A DNA stretch of 64,000 bases from Rubrivivax sp. Its GTDB lineage: Bacteria; Pseudomonadota; Gammaproteobacteria; Burkholderiales; Burkholderiaceae_C. The DNA lies in the NCBI GenBank assembly GCA_020248945.1, contig JADCGQ010000003.1, positions 1 through 64,000 on the forward strand, read 5' to 3'. The first letter of the stretch is position 1. Each line of letters opens with the position of its first letter. Both the position numbers and the translations under genes were made by a program. The notes under the pieces are model-generated. The model did not search any database. It was not told the DNA's origin and saw only the letters and a program-made list of their open reading frames with translations. Shown one piece after another: positions 48,151 to 59,973 of this stretch.

Positions 48151-49130
48151 CGCAGCGCCTGCCCGCCAGGAAGGCCCAGCGCGGCGTGGCGCTGCTGCTG
48201 GCGATGATCGTCGTCGCGCTCGTCACCGCGGCCGCCGCGGGCATGGTGTGGCAGCAGGAGCGCGCTGTGGCCATCGAGGCCGCCGAGCGCGCACGGGCGC
48301 AGAGCGGCTGGATCCTCAGCGGCGCGCTCGACTGGGCGCGCCTGATCCTGCGCGAAGACGAACGCAGCGCGCGCCGCGGCGGCACGCCCGTGGACTCGCT
48401 CGACGAACCCTGGGCGCAGCCGCTGGCCGAGGCCCGGTTGTCGTCGTTCCTGGCCGCCGACCGCGACAACAACGCTGACAGCGGCCCCGAGGCCTTCATC
48501 TCCGGCGCCATCGAAGACGCGCAGTCACGCCTGAACCTGCGCGGTCTGGTCGACGGCGCCGGGCAGGTCGACGCCGGCATGCTCGAGGTGCTGGGCCGGC
48601 TCGTCGTGCTGGTCGGCGCCCCCGCCGATGCCGCGCCGCGCCTGGTGGAGGCGCTGAAGGGCTCGACGCTGCAGGCCCCGGGGCCGGCGGCATCGGGCGT
48701 GCCGAGCCAGGCGCTGCGGCCGCTGCGCTGGGACGAGCTCGCCTGGTTCGGCATCGATAGCGCCACGCTGGCGCGCCTGGCGCCGCATGCCGACCTGCTG
48801 CCGCTGCCCACGCCCGTCAACGTCAACACCGCATCTCGCGTGGTGCTGGCCGCGGTGGTGCCGCAGCTCGACCTGGGCGGCGCCGAGCGCATCGTGCAGC
48901 AGCGCCAGCGCCAGCTGTTCCGCTCGCTGGCCGAGCTGGAGCCCTTGCTGCCGCCGGGGGTGAAGGCCGATCCGCAGCGGCTGTCGGTGGCCAGCCAGAT
49001 GTTTCTTGTCGCCGGCCGGCTGCGCCTGGAGGAGCGGGTGCTCGAGGAGCGCTCGCTGCTGATGCGCCGCGACGGCCGCGTCGACGTGCTGCAGCGGGAG
49101 AAACGCAGCTTTGCGATGCCCGCCTCTTGA
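48147..49130 (+). CDS. gspK: type II secretion pseudopilin tip protein GspK
   Basis: 327 residues from ATG 48147, overlapping the gspJ stop (ATGA). The N-terminus QRGVALLLAMIVVALVTAAAAG is a prepilin motif without Glu at +5, as is usual for GspK. The large helical domain contains DAQSRLNLRGLVDGAG (calcium-binding-like region), LPTPVNVNTASRVVLAAVV (helix-hairpin-helix) and FLVAGRLRLEERVLEERSLL. It caps the pseudopilus. Confidence 0.9.
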   Translation: MTQRLPARKAQRGVALLLAMIVVALVTAAAAGMVWQQERAVAIEAAERARAQSGWILSGALDWARLILREDERSARRGGTPVDSLDEPWAQPLAEARLSSFLAADRDNNADSGPEAFISGAIEDAQSRLNLRGLVDGAGQVDAGMLEVLGRLVVLVGAPADAAPRLVEALKGSTLQAPGPAASGVPSQALRPLRWDELAWFGIDSATLARLAPHADLLPLPTPVNVNTASRVVLAAVVPQLDLGGAERIVQQRQRQLFRSLAELEPLLPPGVKADPQRLSVASQMFLVAGRLRLEERVLEERSLLMRRDGRVDVLQREKRSFAMPAS

Positions 49131-49216
49131 GTGCCATGGGCGGCCGCCACAATAGCCGGCTGTACCCCGCCTGACGAACCTGGCCCGCCTGCCCACGCCA
49201 CCGCCTCTGCCGCCGC

Positions 49217-50512
49217 ATGTCCTTGCTCGTCGTTCAACTGCCTGCCCGTGAGCGCCTCGGGGGCCGCGCCGGCACCGCCGACGACGGCGCAGTGCGCGCC
49301 GGTGCCGGCGCGGCCTTGCCGGCCGAGTGGGCCTTCGTGCTCAGCGATGACGGCCGCGAGGTGCGCCAGTCGGGCGTGGCCGCCGTCGCGCTGCTGCCGC
49401 GTGCCGACCAGCGTGTGCTGGTGCTGGCCGCTGCCGACGTGGCCTGGCACCGCATCGACATCCCCAAGGCCCCGGCGCCGCGCCTGCGCGCAGCCCTCGC
49501 CGGTGTGCTCGAAGAAGCCCTGCTCGATGACGCCGAGGCGCTGCATCTGGCGCTGGCCGCAGGCGCCGCGCCCGGGCGCGCCGGCTGGGTGGCCGCCACC
49601 GACCGGGCTCGGCTCGCCGCCGCGCTGGCGGCGCTGGAGTCGCCCGACGCCGGCAGCCCGCCCATCGACCGCATCGTGGCCGCCGCCGAACCCTTGGCCG
49701 AGGGCCAGGCGCGCCTGGGCCGCTTCCACGGCGGCAGCACGGGCGAAGGCAGCGACGACACCGACACCCTGCGCCTGACCCTGGCCGGGCCCGAGGGCGC
49801 CGTCGACCTGCCGCTGGGCGGCAGCCTGGCCCGCACGCTGGTGGGCGACGCCGCCGGCACGCGCTGGAGCGCCACGCCCGCCGCCGCCGCCGCCGCCGAA
49901 CGCTGGCTCGGTGCCCCGGTGCCGGCGCAGGCCGAGGCCGAGGCCCTGCTCGCCGCGGCCGCCACTGGCAGCGATCTGCGCCAGTTCGATTTGGTACCGC
50001 GCCACCGCGGCACCCGCGCGCTGCGCGAAGGCTGGCGGCTGCTCGGCAGCCCGGCCTGGCGGCCCGTGCGCTGGGGCCTGGCGGCGCTGGTGGCGGTGCA
50101 GCTGGTGGGGCTCAACGCCCACGCCTGGCAGCAGCGCCAGCTGCTCGCCGAGCGCAAGGCGCGGATGGACAGCCTGCTGCGCGAGGCCCACCCCGGCGTG
50201 CGCGTGGTGCTCGATGCGCCGCTGCAGATGCAGCGCGAGACCGAGTTGCTGCGTGGCCGCGCCGGGCGAGTCGGCGCTTCCGACTTCGAGGCCCTGCTCG
50301 CGGCTGCCGCGGCCGGCTGGCCCGATGGTGTCGGCCCGGCCAGCTCGGTGCGCTTCGAGCCCGGCCGGCTGACGCTGGCCGTGCCCGGCTGGGGCGAGCC
50401 GCAATTCCAGCAGTTCCAGCAGCGCCTGCGCGCGGGCGGCCACGCGGCCGAGTTCGCCAGCGGCCAGGTCAGCCTCGTGCCGCCGTCGTCCACGCGCGGC
50501 GGGAGCCGGTGA
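49217..50512 (+). CDS. gspL: type II secretion inner-membrane protein GspL
   Basis: 431 residues. An actin-like cytoplasmic domain (VLVLAAADVAWHRIDIPKAPAPRLRAALAGVLEEALLDD) is followed by one membrane helix (WGLAALVAVQLVGLNAHAW) and a periplasmic ferredoxin-like domain. GspL anchors the GspE ATPase to the membrane. It lies 86 bases after gspK, the largest gap in the gspG-F run, so an internal promoter is possible. No clear ribosome-binding site precedes ATG 49217. Confidence 0.87.
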   Translation: MSLLVVQLPARERLGGRAGTADDGAVRAGAGAALPAEWAFVLSDDGREVRQSGVAAVALLPRADQRVLVLAAADVAWHRIDIPKAPAPRLRAALAGVLEEALLDDAEALHLALAAGAAPGRAGWVAATDRARLAAALAALESPDAGSPPIDRIVAAAEPLAEGQARLGRFHGGSTGEGSDDTDTLRLTLAGPEGAVDLPLGGSLARTLVGDAAGTRWSATPAAAAAAERWLGAPVPAQAEAEALLAAAATGSDLRQFDLVPRHRGTRALREGWRLLGSPAWRPVRWGLAALVAVQLVGLNAHAWQQRQLLAERKARMDSLLREAHPGVRVVLDAPLQMQRETELLRGRAGRVGASDFEALLAAAAAGWPDGVGPASSVRFEPGRLTLAVPGWGEPQFQQFQQRLRAGGHAAEFASGQVSLVPPSSTRGGSR

Positions 50513-51042
50513 TGGACGAGCGCCTGCAGACCCGTCCCAAGCCCTCGGCCTCGGCCCTGGCCGAGTGGCAAAGCCGCGCTGCGCAGGCCTGGCGCGGCCT
50601 GGCCCCGCGCGAGCGCCGGCTGGTCAGCGCCGCGGCCGTGATCGTGGGCCTGGCGCTGCTGTGGCTGCTGGCGGTGCAGCCGGCCTGGCGCACGCTGCAG
50701 CGGGCACCGGCGCAGATCGACCGCCTCGAGGCCGAGCTGCAGACCATGCAACGCCTGGCCGACGAGGCGCAGGCGCTGCGGGGCACGGCGCCGGTGCCGC
50801 CCGAACAGGCGCAGGCGGCGCTGAAGGCCGCGACCGAGCGCCTCGGCCCGCAGGCGCAGTTCTCGCTGCAGGGCGACCGGGTCGTCGTGCGCTTCACCGG
50901 CATCGCCCCGAGCGCGCTGCGCGACTGGATGGCCGAAGCGCGCGCCGGCGCGCGGGCGCGGCCGGTGGCGGCGGCGCTGCAGCGCAGTGGCGAGGGCTTC
51001 GACGGCTCGCTTGAGCTGGTGCTCGAGGGCGCGCCGCGATGA
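50512..51042 (+). CDS. gspM: type II secretion protein GspM
   Basis: 176 residues from ATG 50512; a GTG one codon earlier is equally placed. Membrane helix VSAAAVIVGLALLWLLAVQPAW after a cytoplasmic N-terminus (WRGLAPRERRLV is the typical motif), then a coiled coil and a ferredoxin-like periplasmic domain. It partners GspL. Confidence 0.88.
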   Translation: MDERLQTRPKPSASALAEWQSRAAQAWRGLAPRERRLVSAAAVIVGLALLWLLAVQPAWRTLQRAPAQIDRLEAELQTMQRLADEAQALRGTAPVPPEQAQAALKAATERLGPQAQFSLQGDRVVVRFTGIAPSALRDWMAEARAGARARPVAAALQRSGEGFDGSLELVLEGAPR

Positions 51043-51817
51043 AACTGCGCCACGCCTTCATCGGGGTCGCGATCGGCGGCCTCGTGGCCCTGGTGGCGCT
51101 GCCGCCGGCGGCCTGGCTGGCCGGTGCCGTCACACGTGCCAGCGGCGAACGCCTGCTGCTGGCCGATGCCCGCGGCACGGTGTGGAGCGGCAGCGCGGTG
51201 CTGGTGCTGACGGGCGGGCCCGGCAGCCGCGATGCGTCGGCCCTGCCGGGCCGGCTGCACTGGAACCTGGGCCTCGATGGCGCGGCCCTGGCGCTGCGGC
51301 TGCGGCAGGACTGCTGCACCGAGCAGCCGCTGACGCTGCGCGTCAGCCCCGGCTTCGGCCGCCTGCGCATCGAGCTGCCGGCGCACGCCAACCCGGCGGC
51401 CGAGCTCGGCCAGTGGCCGATGGACTGGCTCTCCGGCCTGGGCACACCCTGGAACACCCTGGCCCCGCGCGGCACGATGGCCCTGGCCAGCCCCGGCTTC
51501 ACGGCCGAATCGGCGCAGGGCCGCTGGCGCTTCAGCGGCCGCCTCGACCTGGCACTGCGCGGCGCCGGCAGCCGCCTGACCACGCTGCCCTCGCTCGGCG
51601 ACTACCGGCTGAGCGTGCAGGCGCGCGACGACGGCGGCGCCGCCCTGCAGCTGAGCACCGAGCAGGGCGCGCTGCAGCTGGCCGGCCAGGGCGAGTGGGC
51701 GCCGACGCTGCGCTTCCGCGGCCAGGCCAGCGCGGCGCCCGGCGCCGAGGCGGCGCTGGCCAACCTGCTGAACATCATCGGCCGCCGCCAAGGCGCGCTG
51801 AGTCTCATCTCGATCGG

Positions 51818-51821
<4 letters not shown>
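51039..51821 (+). CDS. gspN: type II secretion protein GspN
   Basis: 260 residues, overlapping gspM by 4 bases (ATGA) and gspD by 4 bases. N-terminal membrane anchor FIGVAIGGLVALVALPPAAWLAG. LLLADARGTVWSGSAVLVLTGG matches the T2SSN family, which also resembles AsmA-like proteins. Its exact role in the T2SS is unclear; many systems lack it. Confidence 0.85.
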
Positions 51822-54007
<2,186 letters not shown>

Positions 54008-54024
54008 GATACGAGCGCCGCGCC

Positions 54025-55443
54025 ATGGCTCGCCACCCGCTGCCCTACGCCTACGCCAAGGCCCACACGCTGCTGCTCGAGGACGACGGCACGCAGCTCG
54101 CGCTGTGGGCCGCCGAGACCACGCCGCTGCCGGCGCTGGCCGAGGTGACGCGGCTGTTCGACGTCAAGCGCCTGGAGCGCGAGCCCGCGGCCACGCTGGT
54201 GCAGCGCATCGCCGCGGTGTATGCCGGTGGCGAAAGCAGCGCCGCCGCCGTCATCGGCGAGGTCGAGAGCGGCGTCGACCTGAGCCGCATGATGCAGGAC
54301 CTGCCCGCGGTGGAAGACCTGCTCGAGGCGGCGGATGACGCGCCCATCATCCGCATGCTCAACGCGCTGCTGACGCAGGCGGCGAAAGACGGCGCCAGCG
54401 ACATCCACATCGAGCCCTACGAGCGCAGCAGCAGCGTGCGCTTCCGCGTCGACGGCACGCTGCGCGAGGTGGTGCAGCCGAACAAGGCGCTGCACGCGGC
54501 GCTGATCTCGCGCCTGAAGATCATGGCCGAGCTCGACATCGCCGAAAAGCGCCTGCCGCAGGACGGTCGCATCTCGCTGCGCATCGGCGGCCGCGCCATC
54601 GACGTGCGCGTGAGCACGCTGCCGTCGTCGCACGGCGAACGCGCGGTATTGCGCCTGCTCGACAAGACCGAGAGCCGCTTCACGCTCGAGGGCCTGGGCA
54701 TGGACGGCGAGGTGCTCGCGGCCTTTGCGCGGCTGATCCAGCAGCCGCACGGCATCGTGCTCGTCACCGGCCCCACCGGCAGCGGCAAGACGACGACGCT
54801 GTACGCCAGCCTCGGCCGCGTCGACACCGCCACCACCAACGTGCTGACGGTCGAAGACCCGGTGGAATACGAGCTGCCCGGCATCGGCCAGACGCAGGTG
54901 AACCCGAAGATCGACCTCACCTTCGGCAAGGCGCTGCGCGCCATCCTGCGCCAGGACCCGGACGTCATCATGATCGGCGAGATCCGCGACTTCGAGACCG
55001 CGCAGATCGCCATCCAGGCCAGCCTCACCGGCCACCTGGTGCTGGCCACCGTGCACACCAACGACGCCGTCAGCAGCGTGACGCGGCTGGTGGACATGGG
55101 CGTGGAGCCCTACCTGCTGTCGAGCAGCCTCTTGGGCACCCTGGCGCAGCGCCTGGTGCGCAAGCTGTGCCCGGCCTGCAAGCGGCAAGACGAACACGGC
55201 CACTGGCACCCCGTGGGCTGCCCGGCCTGCAGCGGCACCGGCTACAAGGGCCGCACCGGCGTGTACGAGCTGATGGTGGCCGACGATGCCATCCGCGAGC
55301 TGGTGCACAGCCGCGCGCCCGAAAGCGAGATGCACGCGGCGGCGCAGAAGGGCGGCCTGCGCTCGATGCGCGAAGACGGCGAGCGGCTGGTGAGCGCCGG
55401 GCTCACGTCGCTCGAAGAAGTGATCCGCGTCACGCGCGATTGA
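54025..55443 (+). CDS. gspE: type II secretion ATPase GspE
   Basis: 472 residues. N-terminal GspE_N region, then Walker [17 protein letters not shown] at about residues 251-266, the Asp box [19 protein letters not shown], Walker [16 protein letters not shown] and the His box [14 protein letters not shown]. Four cysteines in CPACKRQD and [14 protein letters not shown] form the zinc site of the C1M domain. It powers pseudopilus assembly from the cytoplasm. It starts 17 bases after gspD. Confidence 0.95.
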   Translation: MARHPLPYAYAKAHTLLLEDDGTQLALWAAETTPLPALAEVTRLFDVKRLEREPAATLVQRIAAVYAGGESSAAAVIGEVESGVDLSRMMQDLPAVEDLLEAADDAPIIRMLNALLTQAAKDGASDIHIEPYERSSSVRFRVDGTLREVVQPNKALHAALISRLKIMAELDIAEKRLPQDGRISLRIGGRAIDVRVSTLPSSHGERAVLRLLDKTESRFTLEGLGMDGEVLAAFARLIQQPHGIVLVTGPTGSGKTTTLYASLGRVDTATTNVLTVEDPVEYELPGIGQTQVNPKIDLTFGKALRAILRQDPDVIMIGEIRDFETAQIAIQASLTGHLVLATVHTNDAVSSVTRLVDMGVEPYLLSSSLLGTLAQRLVRKLCPACKRQDEHGHWHPVGCPACSGTGYKGRTGVYELMVADDAIRELVHSRAPESEMHAAAQKGGLRSMREDGERLVSAGLTSLEEVIRVTRD

Positions 55444-55450
55444 GCCGGCG

Positions 55451-56668
55451 ATGCCCGCCTACCGCTTCGAAGCACTCAACGCCGACGGCAAGGCCGCCAC
55501 CGGCCTGCTGGAGGCCGACAACGCCAAGGCCGCGCGCCAGCAGCTGCGCGCGCGGGCGCTGGTGCCGCTGGCCGTCACGCCCGTGGGCAGCGGTGGTGGC
55601 AGCGACGGCAGCGCGGCCCGCTTCACGCGCCGCGTGTTCAGCGCCACCTCGCGCGCGGTGTGGACGCGCCAGCTCGCCGGCCTCGTGAGCAGCGGTCTGC
55701 CGCTGGAGCGAGCGCTCACCGCGTTGGCCGACGAGAGCGACAACGACCGCCAGCGCGAGCTGGTGGCGCACCTGAAGAGCGAGGTCAACGCCGGCAGCCC
55801 CTTCGCCCGTGCACTGGCCACGGCGCCGCGCGAGTTCGACGAGGTCTACCGCGCGGTGGTGGCGGCTGGCGAAAGCAGCGGCGCGCTCGGCCCGGTGCTC
55901 GAGAAGCTGGCCGACGACCTGGAGCAGCAGCACGCGCTGCGCACCAAGGTGACGGGCGCGATGCTGTACCCGGCGATCGTCAGCGCGGTGGCCTTCGTCA
56001 TCGTCATCGTGCTGATGACCTGGGTGGTGCCGCAGATCGCCAACACCTTTGCCAGCGGCCGGCGCGCGCTGCCGGCGCTGACGGTGGGCATGCTGGCGCT
56101 GAGTGCCTTCCTCCGCAGCTGGGGCTGGCTGATGCTGCTGGCCGGTGGCGGCGCGGTGGCGGCCTTCATCTTTGCCAGGCGCGGCGAGGCCTTCCGGCTG
56201 CGCAGCGATGCCGCGCTGCTGCGCCTGCCGCTGTTCGGCAAGCTGGCGCGGGGCTACAACGCGGCGCGCTTCGGCAACACGCTGGCGCTGCTGGCCGGCG
56301 CCGGCGTGCCCATCTTGAAGGCGTTGCAGGCTGCCGCCGAGACGCTGAGCAACCGCGCCATGCGCGCCGACGCCCTGGACGCCCTGGTGCAGGTGCGCGA
56401 AGGCGCGCCGCTGGCCAGTGCGCTGGCGGGCAAGAAGCGTTTCCCGGGCCTCTTGGCGATGTTTGCGCGCCTGGGCGAGCAGACCGGCCAGCTGCCGGCC
56501 ATGCTGCAGCGCGCGGCCAATCAGCTCTCGGGTGAGGTGCAGCGGCGTGCGCTGGCAGCGGCCACGCTGCTGGAGCCGCTGCTCATCGTGGGCATGGGGC
56601 TGGTGGTGGTGGTGATCATGCTCAGCGTTCTACTGCCCATCATCCAGCTCAACACCTGGGTGAAATAG
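55451..56668 (+). CDS. gspF: type II secretion platform protein GspF
   Basis: 405 residues. Two T2SSF domains, each followed by membrane segments: TRQLAGLVSSGLPLERALTALADES, PAIVSAVAFVIVIVLMTWVVPQIANTF, and FGNTLALLAGAGVPILKALQAAAETLSN, FARLGEQTGQLPAMLQRAA, with a final EPLLIVGMGLVVVVIMLSVLLPI. It forms the inner-membrane platform under the pseudopilus. Last gene of the run; the genes gspO and gspS are not in the window. Confidence 0.95.
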   Translation: MPAYRFEALNADGKAATGLLEADNAKAARQQLRARALVPLAVTPVGSGGGSDGSAARFTRRVFSATSRAVWTRQLAGLVSSGLPLERALTALADESDNDRQRELVAHLKSEVNAGSPFARALATAPREFDEVYRAVVAAGESSGALGPVLEKLADDLEQQHALRTKVTGAMLYPAIVSAVAFVIVIVLMTWVVPQIANTFASGRRALPALTVGMLALSAFLRSWGWLMLLAGGGAVAAFIFARRGEAFRLRSDAALLRLPLFGKLARGYNAARFGNTLALLAGAGVPILKALQAAAETLSNRAMRADALDALVQVREGAPLASALAGKKRFPGLLAMFARLGEQTGQLPAMLQRAANQLSGEVQRRALAAATLLEPLLIVGMGLVVVVIMLSVLLPIIQLNTWVK

Positions 56669-56670
56669 GG

Positions 56671-56741
56671 CCCCCAGCTCGCTTTCGCTCGCTACCCCCC
56701 GAGGGGGAGGCCCCGCCTGGGGCCGGGGGACCCGTCCCCGG
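56671..56741. repeat. GC-rich hairpin cluster between gspF and tatC
   Basis: Between the two convergent genes lie CCCCCC-GAGGGGG (about 56695-56707), GGCCCC-GCCT-GGGGCC (56709-56724) and CCGGGG...CCCCGG (56723-56741). None is followed by a T run. The start, CAGCTCGCTTTCGCTCGCTACCCCCC, is close to a short repeat I know to recur between genes in Burkholderiales. Probably a bidirectional transcription end or a dispersed element. Confidence 0.5.
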
Positions 56742-56769
56742 CGGGTGGCTGGGCCAGCGCCGCGGTTGA

Positions 56770-57573
56770 TTACGCCGCGGGCTTGTCCGCCGCGTCGACC
56801 TCGGCGTCTTCAGGCGCCTTCGTGTGCTTGATCACCAGCTGCGCCACCAGGATGCCGATCTCGTAGAGGATGCACATCGGAATCGCCAGCGCCAGCTGCG
56901 AGATCACGTCCGGCGGCGTCACCACCGCGGCCACCACGAACGCGCCGACGATGAAGTAACCACGGAACTTGCGCAGCTGATCGATGGTGACCACGCCCAC
57001 GCGCGCCAGCACGATGACGGCGATCGGCACCTCGAACGAGATGCCGAACACCAGGAACAGCGTCAGCACGAAGCCGAAATACTGCTCGATGTCAGGCGCG
57101 GCCGTGATGCTGGCCGGTGCAAAGGCCTGGATGAACTGGCTCATGCCCGGGATCACCAGGAAGTAGCAGAACGCCACCCCGGCCACGAACAGGAAGGTGC
57201 TGCTCACGACCAGCGGCAGCACCATCTTCTTCTCGTGCGAGTACAGCCCAGGAGCCACGAAGGCCCACACCTGGTACAGCACGATGGGCAGCGCCAGCAT
57301 GAAGGCGGCCATCAGCGTGATCTTCAGCGGCACCAGGATGGGCGAGATCACGTTGGTGGCGATCAGCGTCGCGCCCTTGGGCAGGTGTGCCACCAGTGGC
57401 GCGGCCAGCAGGTCGTACAGGTCCGAGGGCCCGGGCCACAGGGCGAGCGCGGCGAAGGCCACGACCACGGCGATGAGCGCCCGCACGAGGCGGTCGCGCA
57501 ACTCGACGAGGTGCGAAACGAAGGGCGCCTCGGTGCCTTCGAGTTCGTCCTTCTTGTCTGAGGAGGTGCTCAT
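56770..57573 (-). CDS. tatC: Sec-independent protein translocase TatC
   Basis: 267 residues with six membrane helices. Conserved marks are FVSHLVELRDRLVRA near the N-terminus, the YQVWAFVAPGLYSHEKK loop, FGISFEVPIAVIVLARVGVV and FVVAAVVTPPDVISQLALAIPMCILYEIGI. It recognises twin-arginine signal peptides together with TatB. The C-terminal tail is acidic. It lies 13 bases after tatB. Confidence 0.96.
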   Translation of the reverse strand: MSTSSDKKDELEGTEAPFVSHLVELRDRLVRALIAVVVAFAALALWPGPSDLYDLLAAPLVAHLPKGATLIATNVISPILVPLKITLMAAFMLALPIVLYQVWAFVAPGLYSHEKKMVLPLVVSSTFLFVAGVAFCYFLVIPGMSQFIQAFAPASITAAPDIEQYFGFVLTLFLVFGISFEVPIAVIVLARVGVVTIDQLRKFRGYFIVGAFVVAAVVTPPDVISQLALAIPMCILYEIGILVAQLVIKHTKAPEDAEVDAADKPAA

Positions 57574-57586
57574 GGGAGGCGGGTGA

Positions 57587-58093
57587 TCAGCGCAGCTTCA
57601 GGCCCGGCGGCCGGTAGCGGGCCACGCGCGCGGCGCCGGACTGCGCGTTGGTGCGCACGCCGTTCCGCTTCTTGTACCAGGTGGGCGTGGCGCCGCGCTT
57701 CAGGCGCCAGTTCTTCTTCGGGTGGCGGTACTCGGGCGGCGGGGGCTGGTAGCCCAGGCTGCCGGAGCTGCCGCCGTCGGCATCGCTGCTGCCGTCGAGC
57801 CCCGAGGTGACCGACTTCCAGTCGTTCTCGAAGGCGCTCGTGGCCGAATTGACCTCGTTGCGCACGTTGCTCTCGACATCGCGCGCCGCGGTCTCGAACT
57901 CGGTCTTCATCTTCTTGAGCTCGTCGAGCTCGATGGAGCGGTTGACCTCGGCCTTGACGTCGGACACGTAGCGCTGCGCCTTGCCCAGCAGATGGCCCAT
58001 CGTGCGGGCCACCTTGGGCAATTTCTCGGGGCCGATGACGATCAGCGCCACGGCGCCGATCAGGGCCAGCTTGTCGAATCCGAAGTCGATCAT
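57587..58093 (-). CDS. tatB: Sec-independent protein translocase TatB
   Basis: 168 residues. An N-terminal membrane helix ([23 protein letters not shown]) contains the typical GPEKLP hinge, and the amphipathic helix [22 protein letters not shown] follows. The long tail ends in a basic Trp/Tyr segment ([20 protein letters not shown]), a feature I associate with Burkholderiales TatB. Confidence 0.94.
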   Translation of the reverse strand: MIDFGFDKLALIGAVALIVIGPEKLPKVARTMGHLLGKAQRYVSDVKAEVNRSIELDELKKMKTEFETAARDVESNVRNEVNSATSAFENDWKSVTSGLDGSSDADGGSSGSLGYQPPPPEYRHPKKNWRLKRGATPTWYKKRNGVRTNAQSGAARVARYRPPGLKLR

Positions 58094-58138
58094 GCGGTGC
58101 GCGCGCGCGGGCGCGCCCTTTTCAGATGAACGCCGGCG

Positions 58139-58387
58139 TCAGCCCTTGGTCTTGGCCTCGACGTCGACGGTGTCGGCGTTCGAGCGCTGGGCGGTGTTGC
58201 CGACTTGTTGCGACGGCGGGGTGGCGTCATTGCCGCTGGCGGCTTCGCCGCCGGACTTGATGCCGTCCTTGAAGCCCTTGACGGCGCCACCGAGATCGGC
58301 GCCGATGTTGCGGAGCTTCTTCGTGCCGAAGATCAGCACGACGACGGCCAGCACGATGAGCCAGTGCCAGATGCTGAAGGAACCCAT
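58139..58387 (-). CDS. tatA: Sec-independent protein translocase TatA
   Basis: 82 residues. [29 protein letters not shown] gives the short membrane helix and the F-G-T-K-K-L hinge, followed by the amphipathic helix [16 protein letters not shown]. It forms the translocation pore. Start ATG 58387; first of tatABC. Confidence 0.95.
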   Translation of the reverse strand: MGSFSIWHWLIVLAVVVLIFGTKKLRNIGADLGGAVKGFKDGIKSGGEAASGNDATPPSQQVGNTAQRSNADTVDVEAKTKG

Positions 58388-58436
58388 GGTCTTGCTCCGG
58401 GAGAAAGGGAATGGCGAATTCTACGGGCCGGGGATG

Positions 58437-58784
58437 TCAACCCTTTGTCCAGGGCCGTGGCCCGCCCATCACGTGCATGTGGAGGTGGTAAACCTCCTGC
58501 CCACCGTCGGGGCCGGTGTTGATGACGGTGCGGAAACCCCCTGTCACGCCCAGCTCCCGCATCAGCCGTGGCGCCAGGCCCAGCATGCGGCCCAGGAGCG
58601 CGTCGTGCTCGGGGCCCACGTCGGCCAGAGTGGCGATGTGCTGCTTGGGGATCACCAGCACATGCACCGGCGCCCAGGGGTTGATGTCGTGGAAGGCCAG
58701 CAGTTCGTCGTCTTCATAGGCCTTGCGGCAGGGGATCTGCCCGGCGACGATCTTGCAGAAGATGCAGTTCGGGTCAGCGCTCAT
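58437..58784 (-). CDS. hinT: HIT-family purine nucleoside phosphoramidase (HinT)
   Basis: 115 residues. NCIFCKIVAGQIP at the N-terminus, and the histidine triad HLHMHV at about residues 101-106. PWAPVHVLVIPKQHIATLAD is the substrate-pocket segment. Hydrolyses AMP-lysine and adenosine phosphoramidates. It lies between hisE-DUF4870 and tatA, a standard order in Betaproteobacteria. Confidence 0.94.
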   Translation of the reverse strand: MSADPNCIFCKIVAGQIPCRKAYEDDELLAFHDINPWAPVHVLVIPKQHIATLADVGPEHDALLGRMLGLAPRLMRELGVTGGFRTVINTGPDGGQEVYHLHMHVMGGPRPWTKG

Positions 58785-58794
58785 CGCAGAGAAC

Positions 58795-59187
58795 TCATTG
58801 CGGCATGGCCTTGCGGCTGTTGAGGTTCATCCAGCCGCGCACCACGCGGTACAGGAACCAGATCGAGATCAGCGCCCAGGCGATCCAGCCCGGCACGATG
58901 AACAGCAGCCACAGCGGGATGGTCACCACGTACAGCACGGCGGCCCAGATGACGCTGCGGATGCGCCAGGAGAAGTGGCTCTCCTGCCAGCTGCCTTCGG
59001 CGTCGCCCTTCTTCACCAGATCGAGGATGAACGACACGAGCAGCAGCAGGATGCTGGCCTGCGTGCCCGGCAGCACGGCCGTGACGGCCACGATGGTGTG
59101 CAGCAGGTAGCTGATGTGCCCGACGGTGACCAGCGAGCCTTCGCGCTCGGGGCTGAGCACCACCTGGGGATTCGAGGGCATGTTCAC
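58795..59187 (-). CDS. DUF4870-like small membrane protein
   Basis: 130 residues from GTG 59187, which overlaps the hisE stop (GTGA); ATG 59181 two codons later is an alternative. Three or four hydrophobic segments ([75 protein letters not shown]). Its position between hisE and hinT is common in this order. Function unknown. Confidence 0.8.
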   Translation of the reverse strand: MNMPSNPQVVLSPEREGSLVTVGHISYLLHTIVAVTAVLPGTQASILLLLVSFILDLVKKGDAEGSWQESHFSWRIRSVIWAAVLYVVTIPLWLLFIVPGWIAWALISIWFLYRVVRGWMNLNSRKAMPQ

Positions 59188-59537
59188 GGCTCACCTCCTT
59201 CACGTGCGGCCGCCTTGCGGGCCGCGAACTCTTCCAGCCCCGACAGCCCTTCGCGCCGCTCCAGCTCAGCCAGCACGTCGGCCGGCTTCAGCCCGTAGGC
59301 CTCGAGCGCCACGAGGGTGTGGAACCACAGGTCGGCGGCTTCGGCCACGATGCGGGGGCGGTCGCCGTCCTTGGCGGCCATCACCAGTTCGGTGGCCTCT
59401 TCGCCGATCTTCTTCAAGATGGCGTCGGGGCCCTTGAAAAACAAGCGCGCGACGTAGCTCGAATCGGGGGTGCCGGCGGCGCGGCGCTGCGCAATCACCT
59501 GCGCCAGCCGGGCCAGGGTGTCGTTGCCCGTGCTCAT
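59184..59537 (-). CDS. hisE: phosphoribosyl-ATP pyrophosphatase
   Basis: 117 residues. MazG-like all-helical protein; [18 protein letters not shown] carries the metal-binding Glu pair, and [22 protein letters not shown] the rest. Second step of histidine synthesis. It starts 13 bases after hisI ends. HisI and HisE are separate proteins here, unlike the HisIE fusion of enterobacteria. Confidence 0.95.
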   Translation of the reverse strand: MSTGNDTLARLAQVIAQRRAAGTPDSSYVARLFFKGPDAILKKIGEEATELVMAAKDGDRPRIVAEAADLWFHTLVALEAYGLKPADVLAELERREGLSGLEEFAARKAAAREGGEP

Positions 59538-59550
59538 TCGGGGGCCTTGC

Positions 59551-59946
59551 TCACTTCTTGTACATCTTGCCGGGGTCGACGAGCACCGGCTCGACGCTGT
59601 GCCACTCGCCGTCGCGGCCGAGCTTGCGGTAGAAGCAGCTGTGGCGGCCGGTGTGGCAGGCCACGCCGGGGTCGTGGCCGAGTTGCTGCACCTTCAGCAG
59701 GATGACGTCCTTGTCGCAGTCCATGCGGATTTCCTGCACCTTCTGCACGTGCCCCGACTCTTCGCCCTTGTGCCACAGCCGCCCGCGCGAGCGGCTCCAG
59801 TACACGGCCTGGCCGCTGGCTCGCGTGGCGGCCAGGGCCTCGCGGTTCATCCAGGCGAACATCAGCACGTCGCCGCTGCCTGCTTCTTGGGCGATCACCG
59901 GCACCAGGCCGTTGGCGTCCCACTTCACTTTGTCGAGCCAGTCCAT
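59551..59946 (-). CDS. hisI: phosphoribosyl-AMP cyclohydrolase
   Basis: 131 residues. [37 protein letters not shown] is the N-terminal half of the family, [15 protein letters not shown] carries metal-binding Asp, and [12 protein letters not shown] the zinc cysteines. Third step of histidine synthesis. No hisF or other his gene is upstream; a MutT gene precedes it by 27 bases, so the usual his operon is broken here. Confidence 0.95.
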   Translation of the reverse strand: MDWLDKVKWDANGLVPVIAQEAGSGDVLMFAWMNREALAATRASGQAVYWSRSRGRLWHKGEESGHVQKVQEIRMDCDKDVILLKVQQLGHDPGVACHTGRHSCFYRKLGRDGEWHSVEPVLVDPGKMYKK

Positions 59947-59973
59947 GATGGACGGCAGTCTAGCCGCGATGCA

